Source of the DNA: Gottfriedia solisilvae
GTDB taxonomy: Bacteria; Bacillota; Bacilli; Bacillales; Bacillaceae_G
NCBI RefSeq assembly: GCF_002128405.1
Contig: NZ_NETJ01000013.1
Coordinates: forward strand, 1 to 33,633
Reading direction: 5' to 3'
DNA: 33,633 nucleotides
In this document: positions 1-10,444 of the stretch, one piece after another
Position numbering within the stretch: the stretch's first letter is position 1
How the letters are laid out: every line of letters begins with the position of its first letter
Notes under the pieces: model-generated
Seen by the model: the letters and a program-made list of their open reading frames with translations, nothing else
Told to the model about the DNA's origin: nothing
Database searches by the model: none
Position numbers and translations under genes: made by a program

Positions 1-1
1 A

Positions 2-119
2 AATCAGGTGATTAAGGCGAAGAGGTCACACCCGTTCCCATACCGAACACGGCAGTTAAGCTCTTCAGCGTCGATGGTAGTTGGGGGTTTCCCCCTGTGA
101 GAGTAGAACGTCGCCTGGT
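2..119 (+). rRNA. rrf: 5S ribosomal RNA
   Basis: Structural RNA of the large ribosomal subunit. The internal stretch GAAGAGGTCACACCCG and the run GATGGTAGTTGGGGGTTTCC are hallmark Bacillus 5S sequence. The 5' end (AATCAGG) pairs with the 3' end (CCTGGTT) to close the terminal helix, which sets the ends to within a few bases. It is the distal part of an rRNA operon whose 16S and 23S genes lie outside the window, and two tRNAs follow on the same strand. Confidence 0.93.
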
Positions 120-161
120 TTTATTTTTTTAAGGATCTAAATTAGTTAGTATCCAAATTAT

Positions 162-238
<77 letters not shown>

Positions 239-241
239 AAT

Positions 242-317
242 GGTCCCGTGGTGTAGCGGTTAACATGCCTGCCTGTCACGCAGGAGATCGCCGGTTCGAT
301 CCCGGTCGGGACCGCCA
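242..317 (+). tRNA. tRNA-Asp (GUC)
   Basis: A 76-nt cloverleaf with acceptor stem GGTCCCG/CGGGACC, encoded CCA, and anticodon GTC at 275-277 in the loop CTGTCAC between CCTGC and GCAGG. It begins 3 nt after tRNA-fMet, so both are processed from the rRNA operon transcript. Confidence 0.96.
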
Positions 318-332
318 TACATATGAATTTTA

Positions 333-360
333 AAACGAAACAATTTGTTTCGTTTTTTTT
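333..360 (+). terminator. Terminator of the 5S-tRNA operon
   Basis: A 10-bp hairpin (AAACGAAACA / TGTTTCGTTT) followed by an unbroken T run, 15 nt after tRNA-Asp. It ends the rRNA/tRNA transcript. Confidence 0.85.
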
Positions 361-449
361 TATATATAAAATAGCATTACCATTTCAATAGGAAATGAAG
401 ATTCGTTATATATTTTGTAACACTATTCAGTATTAGGAAATATTACTGT

Positions 450-483
450 TTGACAATCCCTTAATGTTTTGAAATGATATAAT
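450..483 (+). promoter_or_regulatory. Likely promoter of the tsaE operon (extended -10)
   Basis: A perfect TATAAT at 478-483 is preceded by TG one base upstream (TGATATAAT), an extended -10 element. A TTGACA at 450-455 is 22 nt away, too far for a normal -35, so I treat this as mainly -10 driven. It is 50 nt upstream of tsaE. Confidence 0.55.
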
Positions 484-532
484 ATGGCAAAGTTAGAATA
501 GACGAGTATGAATTTTTTTGGTGGTGAAGTAA

Positions 533-1000
533 TTGGAAATTGTTTTACATACAAATACCGAGGAAGAAACGCAGCAAATTGCATATTTTCTTGGTGAAAT
601 TGTTCAACAGAAAGATGTAATTTTATTAGAGGGTGACTTGGGAGCTGGCAAAACAACTTTTACGAAGGGCTTTGCAAAAGGACTTGGCGTAAAAAGAACA
701 GTTAACAGCCCTACATTTAATATAATAAAAGAATATAAAGGTAGAATTCCGCTATACCATATGGATGTTTATCGATTAGAAGGAAGTAACGAGGATTTAG
801 GCTTTGATGAATATTTTATGGGTGAAGGTGTTTGTGTAGTAGAATGGGCACATTTAATTTCAGATTACTTACCAAATGAATTCTTGAAAATTGTTATTAC
901 ACATAAAGAAAATGGTAGAATGATTACTTTATTCCCTAAAGGAGCAAGGTATGAATTTGTTTGCAAGGAGTTAATAAAAGATGACCGTTTTAGCAATTGA
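533..1000 (+). CDS. tsaE: tRNA t6A37 biosynthesis ATPase TsaE
   Basis: TsaE is the small ATPase that, with TsaB and TsaD, transfers threonylcarbamoyl to A37 of ANN-decoding tRNAs in the cytoplasm. The 155-aa protein is family length. It has a P-loop (GDLGAGKTT, residues 34-42), the SPTF motif (59-62), HMDVYRL (76-82) and VVEWA (102-106), all typical of TsaE (YdiB/YjeE). The start is a TTG preceded by the SD-like GGTGGTGA; the nearby in-frame GTG codons are not usable because a TAA lies just upstream. The last 20 bases overlap tsaB. This is the first gene of the tsaE-tsaB-rimI-tsaD operon. Confidence 0.96.
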   Translation: MEIVLHTNTEEETQQIAYFLGEIVQQKDVILLEGDLGAGKTTFTKGFAKGLGVKRTVNSPTFNIIKEYKGRIPLYHMDVYRLEGSNEDLGFDEYFMGEGVCVVEWAHLISDYLPNEFLKIVITHKENGRMITLFPKGARYEFVCKELIKDDRFSN

Positions 1001-1673
1001 TACTTCAACAAATGTAATGGGTATTAGTCTTTTAAAGGATGAATCAGTTATTGGTGAAACTATTACATTTATAAATAAAAATCATTCCGTACGTTTAATG
1101 CCTGCAATTGATGCTTTAATGAAGGAATGTAACATTAAACCTAAGGAATTAACAAAGATTGTTGTTGCAAAAGGCCCTGGATCGTACACTGGTGTAAGAA
1201 TTGGTGTTACTGTAGCAAAAACACTAGCTTTTTCATTAAATATACCTATTATAGGTGTATCTAGTTTAAAGGTATTGGCGTCAAATGGTCGTTACTTTGA
1301 GGGGCTAGTTTGTCCAATATTTGATGCGAGAAGAAATTTATTGTTTACAGGGCTTTATGATTTTAGAGGGAATGAAACTTCAAGTATTTTAAACGAATGT
1401 AATATAGATCGAAGTGTTTGGATGGAAAAATTAAAGTCACTGAATGAGCCAATTCTTTTCGTTGGCAATGATGTTGCGATCCATAAGGATTACATTATTG
1501 AACAACTAAACGAACGAGCAATATTTGCTACGAATAATTTAAACAACCAAAGACCAAGTGAATTATTTAACTGTAGTCTTGAGGAAAAGGAAGAATCTGT
1601 GCATGAATTTGCACCTGAGTATTTAAGATTATCTGAAGCTGAAGCAAATTGGTTAGCAGACCAAGAAAAGTAG
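981..1673 (+). CDS. tsaB: tRNA t6A37 biosynthesis scaffold TsaB
   Basis: TsaB (YdiC/YeaZ) is an inactive paralogue of TsaD that forms the heterodimer required for t6A synthesis. The 230-aa protein opens with the ASKHA fold strand (LAIDTSTNVMGISLL) and carries the family signature GPGSYTGVRIGVTVAKTLA near residues 66-84. The ATG overlaps the end of tsaE, with AAGGAG at 965-970 as SD, indicating translational coupling. rimI follows after 9 nt. Confidence 0.95.
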   Translation: MTVLAIDTSTNVMGISLLKDESVIGETITFINKNHSVRLMPAIDALMKECNIKPKELTKIVVAKGPGSYTGVRIGVTVAKTLAFSLNIPIIGVSSLKVLASNGRYFEGLVCPIFDARRNLLFTGLYDFRGNETSSILNECNIDRSVWMEKLKSLNEPILFVGNDVAIHKDYIIEQLNERAIFATNNLNNQRPSELFNCSLEEKEESVHEFAPEYLRLSEAEANWLADQEK

Positions 1674-1682
1674 GAGGATGTT

Positions 1683-2147
1683 ATGATTTCATCAGTTGCT
1701 TTTCGACAAATGAGAGAAGAAGATTTAAATCAAATAATGGAAATAGAAAAAAAGTCATTTGCAACACCATGGACTTATGATGCGTTTTATAATGAGTTAC
1801 ATACAAATCAATTTGCTCATTATGTTGTAGCGGAGGTTGACCAAGAAATCATTGGATATTGTGGATTATGGGTAATTATCGATGAAGGACATATTACGAA
1901 TATTGCCATATTGCCGGAGTATCGTGGTAATGGTCTTGGCGAAAAATTGCTTCTTGCAGTAATAGACACTGCTCGTGAACTTGGTGCGGAAACATTAACA
2001 TTAGAAGTAAGGGTTTCAAATGATGTTGCAAAGGGATTATATCGTAAGCTTGGATTCCAAGATGGAGGAATTCGCAAAAGTTATTATACAGATAATTATG
2101 AGGATGCTTTAGTAATGTGGGTGAATATAAATGATCATAAAAGATAA
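1683..2147 (+). CDS. rimI: Ribosomal protein S18 alanine N-acetyltransferase RimI
   Basis: A GNAT-family N-acetyltransferase of 154 aa, predicted to acetylate the N-terminus of ribosomal protein bS18. The acetyl-CoA binding loop is visible in [17 protein letters not shown]-like form (residues ~72-88: [21 protein letters not shown]), followed by the conserved C-terminal [17 protein letters not shown] helix-strand. The SD is TAGGAGG at 1671-1677. The last 17 bases overlap tsaD. Its place between tsaB and tsaD is the standard Bacillus arrangement (ydiD). Confidence 0.92.
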   Translation: MISSVAFRQMREEDLNQIMEIEKKSFATPWTYDAFYNELHTNQFAHYVVAEVDQEIIGYCGLWVIIDEGHITNIAILPEYRGNGLGEKLLLAVIDTARELGAETLTLEVRVSNDVAKGLYRKLGFQDGGIRKSYYTDNYEDALVMWVNINDHKR

Positions 2148-3156
2148 TTGTTTAATTCTTGCTATTGAAACTAGCTGTGATGAGACATCAGCAGCTGTTA
2201 TTAAGAATGGTAATGAAATATTAAGTAATATTGTCTCAACTCAGATCGATATCCATAAGCGATTTGGTGGTGTAGTACCCGAGGTTGCTTCAAGATTACA
2301 TGTTGAGCAAATTACATTAGTTATAGAAGAGGCTATGTCAAAAGCAAATGTTGAATACACAGACTTATCAGCGATTGCGGTAACAGAAGGTCCAGGTTTA
2401 GTTGGAGCTTTACTTATTGGCGTTAATGCTGCGAAAGCAATTGCTTTTGCACATGATTTACCTCTAATCGGCGTACATCATATTGCAGGTCATATTTATG
2501 CTAATCGACTTATACAGGAATTGCATTTCCCTTTATTGGCACTTGTGGTCTCTGGAGGGCATACTGAGCTTGTTTATATGAAAGAAGACGGAGAATTTGA
2601 AGTAATTGGTGAAACAAGAGATGATGCAGCTGGAGAAGCTTATGACAAAGTAGCTAGAACTTTAAAGCTTCCTTATCCAGGTGGTCCACATATTGATCGT
2701 TTGGCGCAAGAAGGAAGTGCAAATATCCCTTTTCCTAGAGCTTGGTTAGAGGAAGGTAGCTATGATTTTAGCTTTAGTGGATTAAAATCAGCTGTTATTA
2801 ATTATATGCACAATGCTGAACAACGTGGAGTGGAGATATCCCCAGAAGATGTTGCTGCAAGCTTTCAAGAAAGTGTTGTAGAAGTAATTGTTACGAAAAC
2901 AATTCAAGCAGCGAAAGAATATGATGTAAAGCAAGTATTGTTAGCAGGTGGAGTTGCTGCAAACAAAGGTTTACGTGCTTCATTACAAAAAGAAATGAGT
3001 ATATTTAGTGATAAAGAGTTAGTCATTCCACCACTTTCACTTTGCACTGATAATGCTGCTATGATTGGTGCAGCTGCGTATGTTCGTTTCAAACAAGGAA
3101 AACTATCTAGCTTGTCTTTAAATGGTAATCCAGGTTTAGATTTAGAAAACATGTAA
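2131..3156 (+). CDS. tsaD: tRNA N6-threonylcarbamoyladenosine transferase TsaD
   Basis: TsaD (formerly Gcp/YdiE) transfers the threonylcarbamoyl group onto A37. The 341-aa length is normal. The ASKHA nucleotide-binding strand [13 protein letters not shown] is at 11-23, the metal-binding motif HHIAGH at 116-121 (H117 and H121 as ligands), and the C-terminal metal Asp in CTDNAAM at about residue 307. It starts inside the end of rimI (17-bp overlap), so it is probably translationally coupled. A hairpin terminator follows directly, and downstream of it lies a DnaA-box cluster. Confidence 0.97.
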   Translation: MIIKDNCLILAIETSCDETSAAVIKNGNEILSNIVSTQIDIHKRFGGVVPEVASRLHVEQITLVIEEAMSKANVEYTDLSAIAVTEGPGLVGALLIGVNAAKAIAFAHDLPLIGVHHIAGHIYANRLIQELHFPLLALVVSGGHTELVYMKEDGEFEVIGETRDDAAGEAYDKVARTLKLPYPGGPHIDRLAQEGSANIPFPRAWLEEGSYDFSFSGLKSAVINYMHNAEQRGVEISPEDVAASFQESVVEVIVTKTIQAAKEYDVKQVLLAGGVAANKGLRASLQKEMSIFSDKELVIPPLSLCTDNAAMIGAAAYVRFKQGKLSSLSLNGNPGLDLENM

Positions 3157-3157
3157 G

Positions 3158-3204
3158 AAAGACTTATTCACATTTTTAACAAAATATGTGGATAAGTCTT
3201 TTTA
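3158..3204 (+). terminator. Terminator of the tsaE-tsaD operon
   Basis: A 16-bp stem (3158-3173 with 3186-3200; one G-T pair) followed by TTT, 2 nt after the tsaD stop. Each arm of this hairpin is also a DnaA-box-like 9-mer (TTATTCACA and TGTGGATAA), so the sequence may serve two purposes. Confidence 0.75.
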
Positions 3205-3336
3205 GTTTGTTTACAACTTAATAACATTATGTGAACAATAATGTGTATAAGTTTAGATAATAACTGTGGATAATGTGCATAAGTCTGTGTAAAAGCTTAA
3301 AAATTCCAAATTATTTGTGGATAAACATGTAGATAA
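3164..3336. promoter_or_regulatory. DnaA-box cluster in the tsaD-ydiF interval
   Basis: Six exact matches to TTATNCACA lie in 161 bp: 3164-3172 on the + strand, and 3187-3195, 3242-3250, 3265-3273, 3274-3282 and 3316-3324 on the - strand. Three of these (3187, 3265, 3316) are the perfect TTATCCACA. Near matches with one change are at 3230-3238, 3286-3294 and 3328-3336. Boxes at 3265 and 3274 are back to back. Clusters of DnaA boxes away from oriC titrate DnaA and damp initiation in B. subtilis; from memory, one of them lies in this same gcp-ydiF interval. No gene lies here. Confidence 0.8.
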
Positions 3337-3339
3337 ATA

Positions 3340-3372
3340 AAAACGGATCGCTTTTCGCGTATCCGTTTTTTG
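3340..3372. terminator. Terminator of ydiF (stem also terminator-like on the + strand)
   Basis: The stem AAACGGAT / ATCCGTTT, with inner CG pairs around a CTTTT loop, lies immediately past the ydiF stop codon. On the minus strand the stem is followed by TTTTATTTAT, and on the plus strand by a T run, so it can act in both directions. Confidence 0.75.
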
Positions 3373-3373
3373 T

Positions 3374-5302
3374 TTATTCTTGTAAGTTCTCCCATTCTTC
3401 CATAAGAGACATTAAATTTGTTTCATGATCATTTTTCTGAATGGTTAGTTCTTGTACGAGTTGGAAATCTCCGTAAACTTCTGGTTTACACAGTTCAAGT
3501 TCGATCTGTTCAATTTCTTTCTCGATATTTGAAATACTACTTTCAATCTCTTCTATACGACGTTGTGTTTGGCGTAGCTTTTTCTTTAACTCTTTATCCT
3601 GTTGGTAATCTGAAACTGGTTGATGACTGGATTGACGAATCTGAATTTCAGCGTTTTCCTTTTCAGCCAGTTCTTTTTCATAAGCTTCATTCTTCTTGAA
3701 TAAATAATAATCATAATCGCCTAAATAAGGAGTCAAACCTTCTTTTGCAAGTTCAAATGTTTTTGTGGATAATCTGTTCATAAAGTATCGATCATGGGAA
3801 ACAAATAAAATTGTTCCTGGGTAATCTAGAAGAGCATTTTCTAATACTTCCTTACTATCCAAATCTAAGTGGTTCGTTGGCTCATCCAGAATTAAGAAGT
3901 TTGCTTTTTTCATCATAAGCTTTGCAAGAGCCAATCTAGCTTTCTCTCCACCACTTAAAGATGAGACATTTTTCGTGACATCATCTCCAGAGAATAAAAA
4001 GTTACCTAAGATTGTTCTAATTTCTTGTTCAGGCTTTAACGGATAATCATCCCATAACTCATCAAGAACTCTTTTGTTTGATGTTAATTTAGCTTGTTCT
4101 TGATCATAGTAACCAATAAATACATTTGCTCCGAAATCTATACTGCCTTGTAATTTTTCTAAATCTCCAATAATCGTTTTAAGTAATGTTGATTTTCCAA
4201 CTCCATTTGGTCCTACTAGGGCAACACTATCTCCACGATTAAGAACAAAGTGCATTGATTGATCTATAGTAGGTACACGGTCGTAACCAATGAAAAGGTC
4301 TCTAACGTTAAGTACATCATTTCCACTTTGTTTTTCTATTGTAAAAGAAAAGTTGGCAGAAGACTCATCTCCTTGTGGTTTATCTACTCTGACCATTCGA
4401 TCTAGTAGTTTTCGACGGCTTTGCGCTCTTTTAGTAGTAGAAGCACGCGCGATATTTCTCTGAACAAAATCTTCGAGCTTGGCGATTTGTTCTTGTTGTT
4501 TCTCAAACTGTTTTAAGTCTTGTTCGTATTGAGCAGCTTTAAGTTCTAAATGCTTACTATAATTCCCCACATATCTTTGATGCTTGTGGTTTGAAATCTC
4601 ATAAACGATATTTACAACTTGATCAAGAAAATAGCGATCATGTGACACGATTAATACAGCGCCAGGGTATGATTGTAAATAACGTTCAAGCCAGCTAAGT
4701 GTATCAATGTCTAAATGGTTCGTAGGCTCGTCCAGAATTAATAAATCAGGCTTTGTTAGTAATAGCTTACCTAACGCCAGTCTCGTTTTCTGGCCACCAC
4801 TTAATGATGATATTTTTGTATTGTAATCTTCATTTGAAAATCCAAGACCACTAATTATTGAACGAATGTCTGCTTCAAACTGATATCCGCCACTTTCTTT
4901 AAATGTAAATTGAAGATGATCATATTCGTTTACAATTTTGTCGTAAACGGTTTGATTTGAATAAACATCTTCTTGGGTCATTTTATGTTCTAGCTTTCTC
5001 ATGTTATCCTGCATTTCTACCAGATGACTAAAAACAGAGTAGTATTCTTCCCAAATTGAGCGATCACTTTGTAAGCCAGAGTTTTGGGCTAGATATCCAA
5101 TCGTGACGTCTTTTGGTTTAATTAATTCTCCACCATCATAAGATATTTCACCAGCGATAATTTTTAAAAGAGTAGACTTACCAGCACCATTTCGACCAAC
5201 AATTGCTACTCGATCATTCGTCTGAACTTCTAACTTAATATTTGAAAGTATAATGTCACTACCAAAATATTTGGAGACATTATTAACTTGTAATAGGATC
5301 AA
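3374..5302 (-). CDS. ydiF: ABC-F family ATPase (YdiF-like)
   Basis: A soluble protein of 642 aa with two ABC ATPase domains and no membrane segments, the ABC-F layout of ribosome-associated factors. Walker A motifs are GRNGAGKST (about residues 36-44) and GPNGVGKST; both signatures are intact (LSGGQKTRLALGK and LSGGEKARLALAK), as are both Walker B/LDEPTNHLD motifs. A charged interdomain linker and a C-terminal coiled coil (KKLRQTQRRIEEIE) follow family form. I start at TTG 5302, giving MILLQVNNVSKYFG, because the SD GAGGTGA (5308-5314) is 5 nt away; the reading frame extends 17 codons further upstream but without an SD. Convergent with tsaD, as in B. subtilis. Confidence 0.92.
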   Translation of the reverse strand: MILLQVNNVSKYFGSDIILSNIKLEVQTNDRVAIVGRNGAGKSTLLKIIAGEISYDGGELIKPKDVTIGYLAQNSGLQSDRSIWEEYYSVFSHLVEMQDNMRKLEHKMTQEDVYSNQTVYDKIVNEYDHLQFTFKESGGYQFEADIRSIISGLGFSNEDYNTKISSLSGGQKTRLALGKLLLTKPDLLILDEPTNHLDIDTLSWLERYLQSYPGAVLIVSHDRYFLDQVVNIVYEISNHKHQRYVGNYSKHLELKAAQYEQDLKQFEKQQEQIAKLEDFVQRNIARASTTKRAQSRRKLLDRMVRVDKPQGDESSANFSFTIEKQSGNDVLNVRDLFIGYDRVPTIDQSMHFVLNRGDSVALVGPNGVGKSTLLKTIIGDLEKLQGSIDFGANVFIGYYDQEQAKLTSNKRVLDELWDDYPLKPEQEIRTILGNFLFSGDDVTKNVSSLSGGEKARLALAKLMMKKANFLILDEPTNHLDLDSKEVLENALLDYPGTILFVSHDRYFMNRLSTKTFELAKEGLTPYLGDYDYYLFKKNEAYEKELAEKENAEIQIRQSSHQPVSDYQQDKELKKKLRQTQRRIEEIESSISNIEKEIEQIELELCKPEVYGDFQLVQELTIQKNDHETNLMSLMEEWENLQE

Positions 5303-5469
5303 GATATTCACCTCATTGCAAAATTTTTTATCTATTAAACTGTTTACTGTCAAAATTCATAAATATAGTGTATATTTTACAGTAGAACAAGTACTTTATT
5401 ACTAAAATGAAGGCTATTTACACAATATAGTAAAAAGAATTACAGTAACAGTAAGTGGGGGATTGTAAA

Positions 5470-6096
5470 ATGGAGTCGGAACAAATTAAAATTCCACAAG
5501 CTACTGCTAAACGTCTACCTTTATATTACCGTTTTATAAAGAATTTGTCTTTATCAGGTAAACAAAGAGTTTCTTCAGCAGAGTTAAGTGAAGCAGTAAA
5601 AGTAGATTCCGCTACAATTAGAAGAGATTTTTCGTATTTTGGTGCCTTAGGAAAAAAAGGGTATGGCTATAATGTAAATTATTTATTAACATTTTTTTCG
5701 AAAGCGCTTAACCAACACGAAGTAATGAAAGTAGCGTTAATCGGTGTGGGGAATTTAGGAACCGCATTTTTACATTATAATTTTATAAAAAACAATAATA
5801 CAAAGATTGAAATGGCGTTTGATATTGACCCAATGAAGATTGGAACAGAAATAGGTGGAGTTCCAGTCTATAATCTTGATAAATTAGAAGAGATAATGAA
5901 CGATGATATTCAAATCGTCATTCTAACTGTTCCTGCTCAAGTCGCACAGTCGATTGCAGACCGTTTAAAAGATAAAAATATAAGAGGTATTTTGAATTTT
6001 ACGCCTGCACGTATTAGTGTACCGGAACATATTCGAATACATCATATTGATTTAGCTGTTGAGTTACAAACATTAGCATACTTCTTACAACAATAA
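5470..6096 (+). CDS. rex: Redox-sensing transcriptional repressor Rex
   Basis: Rex senses the NADH/NAD+ ratio and represses fermentation and anaerobic respiration genes when NADH is low. The 208-aa protein has an N-terminal winged helix ([13 protein letters not shown]...[21 protein letters not shown]) and a Rossmann NAD(H)-binding domain with GVGNLGTAF. The C-terminal swapped helix ends at [13 protein letters not shown], a few residues shorter than my recollection of B. subtilis Rex. The start is ATG 5470 behind a GGGGG tract at 5457-5461; a GTG at 5455 would add five residues but lies inside the SD. It is divergent from ydiF. I see no obvious Rex operator (TTGTGA-N-TCACAA type) upstream. Confidence 0.95.
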   Translation: MESEQIKIPQATAKRLPLYYRFIKNLSLSGKQRVSSAELSEAVKVDSATIRRDFSYFGALGKKGYGYNVNYLLTFFSKALNQHEVMKVALIGVGNLGTAFLHYNFIKNNNTKIEMAFDIDPMKIGTEIGGVPVYNLDKLEEIMNDDIQIVILTVPAQVAQSIADRLKDKNIRGILNFTPARISVPEHIRIHHIDLAVELQTLAYFLQQ

Positions 6097-6102
6097 GTAA
6101 AT

Positions 6103-6135
6103 TAAAAACCCCCATTTGCATGGGGGTTTTTTTTT
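6103..6135. terminator. Bidirectional terminator between rex and the CPBP protease
   Basis: The stem AAAAACCCCCAT / ATGGGGGTTTTT has T runs on both strands. It ends rex on the + strand and reaches the stop codon of the convergent protease gene. Confidence 0.88.
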
Positions 6136-6820
6136 AATAGATGAAATGAAATAATTTAATTTGTTGAAATACGACAAATGAGTTCATAAACATATGAGTT
6201 AGAATTGGAACTAAAATCGAATTTGTCCGTTTATATAGATAACAAAATATAAATCCGATCAGAAAATAAGATAAAAAGAATGGCAAGTCGCCGTGCATGA
6301 AAGCAAAAATAACTGAGCTGATTCCAGCAGAAACAATAAAAGGAAAACGTTCAAATAGCTTTTTGAAAATAATACGACGGAATACGATTTCTTCCAATAT
6401 CGGTGCAATTAAACTTGGAATGACGATAAAGGCAGGATTTAGCTTAGCGATTTGAATAATGTTCTGCGTGTTTTCTGACCCTTTATCTAAATCAAAAACT
6501 AAAATTAAAATGAGATTACACACAATTTGAGTAAACATTGTGACAGCATATCCGATTAAAGCCCATTTTAATATTGTCAGCGTAAAACTAGACGAAAGAT
6601 TTTTTATTCCAATAGAGATTGGACCTCTTAATAAAATTAAAATAATTAGAAGACCTGTAATAAAACTAATGCATCCCCATAAACCTACTGCCTCGATTTT
6701 GGCAGCCTCTTTGTCTAACCCATCATATAAACTGCTATTTAATAGAAAACGAACACCATAAAATCCAGAATACTGAATCAAAACATACGTTAATAAAATC
6801 CATAAATCTCTTGTTTTCAA
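6134..6820 (-). CDS. CPBP-family intramembrane metalloprotease (YdiL-like)
   Basis: A polytopic membrane protein of 228 aa with about six hydrophobic segments. It has the CPBP/Abi (Rce1-like) motifs: EE at 143-144 with R148 (EEIVFRR), the FxxxH motif ending at H176 (FAFMHGD), and H209 with N213 in the last motif. These are the metal and catalytic positions of the family; the substrate is unknown. The start is TTG 6820, preceded by AAAGGAG (6829-6835). A protease gene next to groES is the position of B. subtilis ydiL, but the intervening tat genes I recall there are absent. Confidence 0.88.
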   Translation of the reverse strand: MKTRDLWILLTYVLIQYSGFYGVRFLLNSSLYDGLDKEAAKIEAVGLWGCISFITGLLIILILLRGPISIGIKNLSSSFTLTILKWALIGYAVTMFTQIVCNLILILVFDLDKGSENTQNIIQIAKLNPAFIVIPSLIAPILEEIVFRRIIFKKLFERFPFIVSAGISSVIFAFMHGDLPFFLSYFLIGFIFCYLYKRTNSILVPILTHMFMNSFVVFQQIKLFHFIY

Positions 6821-6988
6821 AACGATAACTCCTTTGTGTTGATATTTTCATAACCCAAAGGTTTATAACAACATGTACATTATTGTACTCGTTTAAGATG
6901 GTTCTTAAAAGGTATTTACATATTTTTATTAAACTTCTTTAAAATACGTTAATTAAAATTAATAAATTTCGACAAGAAAAGTGCTAGC

Positions 6989-7017
6989 TTCGGACTTGCA
7001 AAATCTCATGATATTAT
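6989..7017 (+). promoter_or_regulatory. Candidate SigA promoter of groES-groEL
   Basis: TTCGGA (6989-6994), a 17-nt spacer and TATTAT (7012-7017) place the start of transcription just before CIRCE. The -35 is a poor match, so this is a best candidate rather than a certain call. Confidence 0.5.
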
Positions 7018-7034
7018 TTAAACTAATAATTGTG

Positions 7035-7061
7035 TTAGCACTCAATATTAATGAGTGCTAA
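7035..7061. promoter_or_regulatory. CIRCE operator (HrcA binding site)
   Basis: A perfect TTAGCACTC-N9-GAGTGCTAA. HrcA bound here represses the chaperonin operon until heat or misfolding stress engages GroEL. It lies between the promoter and the groES SD. Confidence 0.98.
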
Positions 7062-7075
7062 AAAATAATGATTAG

Positions 7076-7381
<306 letters not shown>

Positions 7382-7417
7382 TTAAATAAAATACTTAGTT
7401 TATAAAATAATTTTTAA

Positions 7418-9064
<1,647 letters not shown>

Positions 9065-9125
9065 GGCTTTTAGCCAAACATTTGAGAAATAGTTAAGGCT
9101 ATTTTTCGCCTAATGTGAGAACTAG

Positions 9126-9163
9126 TCACGTTAATAAATTAATTCTAAAGAATAGACTACTTC
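9126..9163 (+). repeat. Left arm-type repeat, candidate integrase binding site
   Basis: This stretch recurs inverted at 20344-20380 near the other end of the element. The best block is AATAGACTACTTC (9151-9163), identical to the reverse complement of 20344-20356. TCTAAAG next to it is also shared apart from one inserted base, and TCACGT is shared at the outer end. Paired inverted sites inside both element ends are typical arm-binding sites of lambda-type integrases. Confidence 0.65.
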
Positions 9164-9188
9164 CTAAAAAATAGGGGGTAGTCTTTTT
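9154..9188 (+). terminator. Hairpin with T run masking the integrase SD
   Basis: A stem of 13 pairs (AGACTACTTCCTA with TAGGGGGTAGTCT, two G-T pairs), a loop of A residues, then five Ts ending one base before the integrase ATG. The 3' arm contains the only SD-like sequence (AGGGGGT, 9173-9179). It can end read-through from groEL and hide the ribosome binding site. Confidence 0.75.
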
Positions 9189-10100
9189 ATGTTATTAAAA
9201 TTTGCTTTTCAAGATTTTCTGGATGACAGACAATTCAAAAACACAACCAAGATAAACATTAGAAATTATCAAACACTATTAGGTGAGTTTGTGAACTATT
9301 GTATCGAAAATGAGGTAATAAACGTCGAGGACATAACATATGCTCATGTACGTCAATATCTCTTAGAATGCCTAGAAAGAGGGAATAAGGCGGGTACTAT
9401 CAATACCAAACTCTTAAGAATACGAGCGTTCTTAAATTACATGGTTGAATGTGAAGTTATTAAAAACAATCCTGCTAAACGAGTAAAAAAACAAAAAGAG
9501 GACGTTAAGATTGATGTATTTAATGATGAGCAAATACGACAGATGTTGAATTTTTATAGACGTATTAAGCAAAGGGAAAAAAGCTACTTTGCTTATCGGG
9601 ATTACTTAATGATAGTTACTATACTTGGAACAGGAATAAGAAGAGGAGAAATCATTAACCTAAAGTGGACTGATATTGATTTTGTAAATCAAACTATATC
9701 TGTTTTTGGCAAAAGCAGAAGAAAAGAAACAATTCCTATTACAGATAAACTATCAAAAGAGTTATCAGCTTATCAAATATTTTGTAAACAGTATTGGAAA
9801 GACTTAAATGATTATGTGTTTGTAAAAAGGGATAACAGTCAATTGACAGAGAACGCAATAATGTTGGTCTTTAAGTATCTTAGTCAAAAAATGAATTTCA
9901 AAGATATTAGAGTTTCCGCTCATACTTTCCGTCACACATTTTGTCATAGACTAGCCATGTCAGGTATGAGTGCATTTGCTATTCAGAAACTAATGCGACA
10001 TCAAAATATAGCAGTCACTATGAGATATGTGGCTATGTGGGGTAATGAATTAAGGGAACAGAATAATAAGTATAATCCTTTGAACACTTTAGATGTTTGA
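9189..10100 (+). CDS. int: Tyrosine recombinase (integrase) of the groEL element
   Basis: A 303-aa XerC/D-like phage integrase. It has an N-terminal SAM-like core-binding domain (about residues 5-95) and a C-terminal catalytic domain with the full set of residues: R151 (GTGIRRGE), K175 (FGKSRRKE), H245 and R248 (HTFRH), H271 (LMRHQN) and the nucleophile Y280 (TMRY). It sits 125 bp from the groEL stop, next to attL, as expected for the enzyme that moved the element into groEL. Its start and SD are folded into a hairpin, so expression is likely low in the integrated state. No excisionase gene is recognisable beside it. Confidence 0.95.
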   Translation: MLLKFAFQDFLDDRQFKNTTKINIRNYQTLLGEFVNYCIENEVINVEDITYAHVRQYLLECLERGNKAGTINTKLLRIRAFLNYMVECEVIKNNPAKRVKKQKEDVKIDVFNDEQIRQMLNFYRRIKQREKSYFAYRDYLMIVTILGTGIRRGEIINLKWTDIDFVNQTISVFGKSRRKETIPITDKLSKELSAYQIFCKQYWKDLNDYVFVKRDNSQLTENAIMLVFKYLSQKMNFKDIRVSAHTFRHTFCHRLAMSGMSAFAIQKLMRHQNIAVTMRYVAMWGNELREQNNKYNPLNTLDV

Positions 10101-10444
10101 TAAGTACTTTTATAGACATATATTAGTTAAGCTTCTAAAGTGATATTCGAACAATGAGCAGGTATATTCAAATGGATGTTGATGATTTGAGGATAGTCAA
10201 AAGAAGTAACAACTAAAAAATATCTATAACAAAATCACTATATAAATGGTGGTTTTGTTTTTTTTTATAAGAAACTTCGTTTTTAAAGTATAAAAGCGAA
10301 ATAGCAAATAATGCATACAATTTATACAAGAATTTTTTTATGATTTTTATATACAATTAAAGTTCATTCGAGTTGATTTTAACAGCGAAAAAACCGATAT
10401 AATCATTAATTAATGACAAAATAAAATAATAACAAGGTGATTAC
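10101..10444. other. Gene-free interval after the integrase
   Basis: It holds one clear hairpin terminator (10228-10266) and an AT-rich tract that is probably the promoter region of the next gene. I see no supported coding region; a 20-codon frame from ATG 10154 has no SD. Confidence 0.6.
10228..10266 (+). terminator. Terminator downstream of int
   Basis: An 11-bp stem (AACAAAATCAC / GTGGTTTTGTT, one G-T pair) with a 10-nt loop and a long T run. Confidence 0.85.

Noticed and set aside
5303-5469. Rex operator in front of rex/ydiF.
   Set aside because: No TTGTGA-N-TCACAA-like palindrome found; only partial AT-rich similarity.
9087-9115. Hairpin TTAAGGC...GCCTAA after groEL as a new groEL terminator.
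   Set aside because: The stem is short and has no T run; the hairpin at 9154-9188 is a better terminator.
10154-10216. A 20-codon frame after int.
   Set aside because: No SD, no recognisable product, directly before a terminator; probably non-coding.
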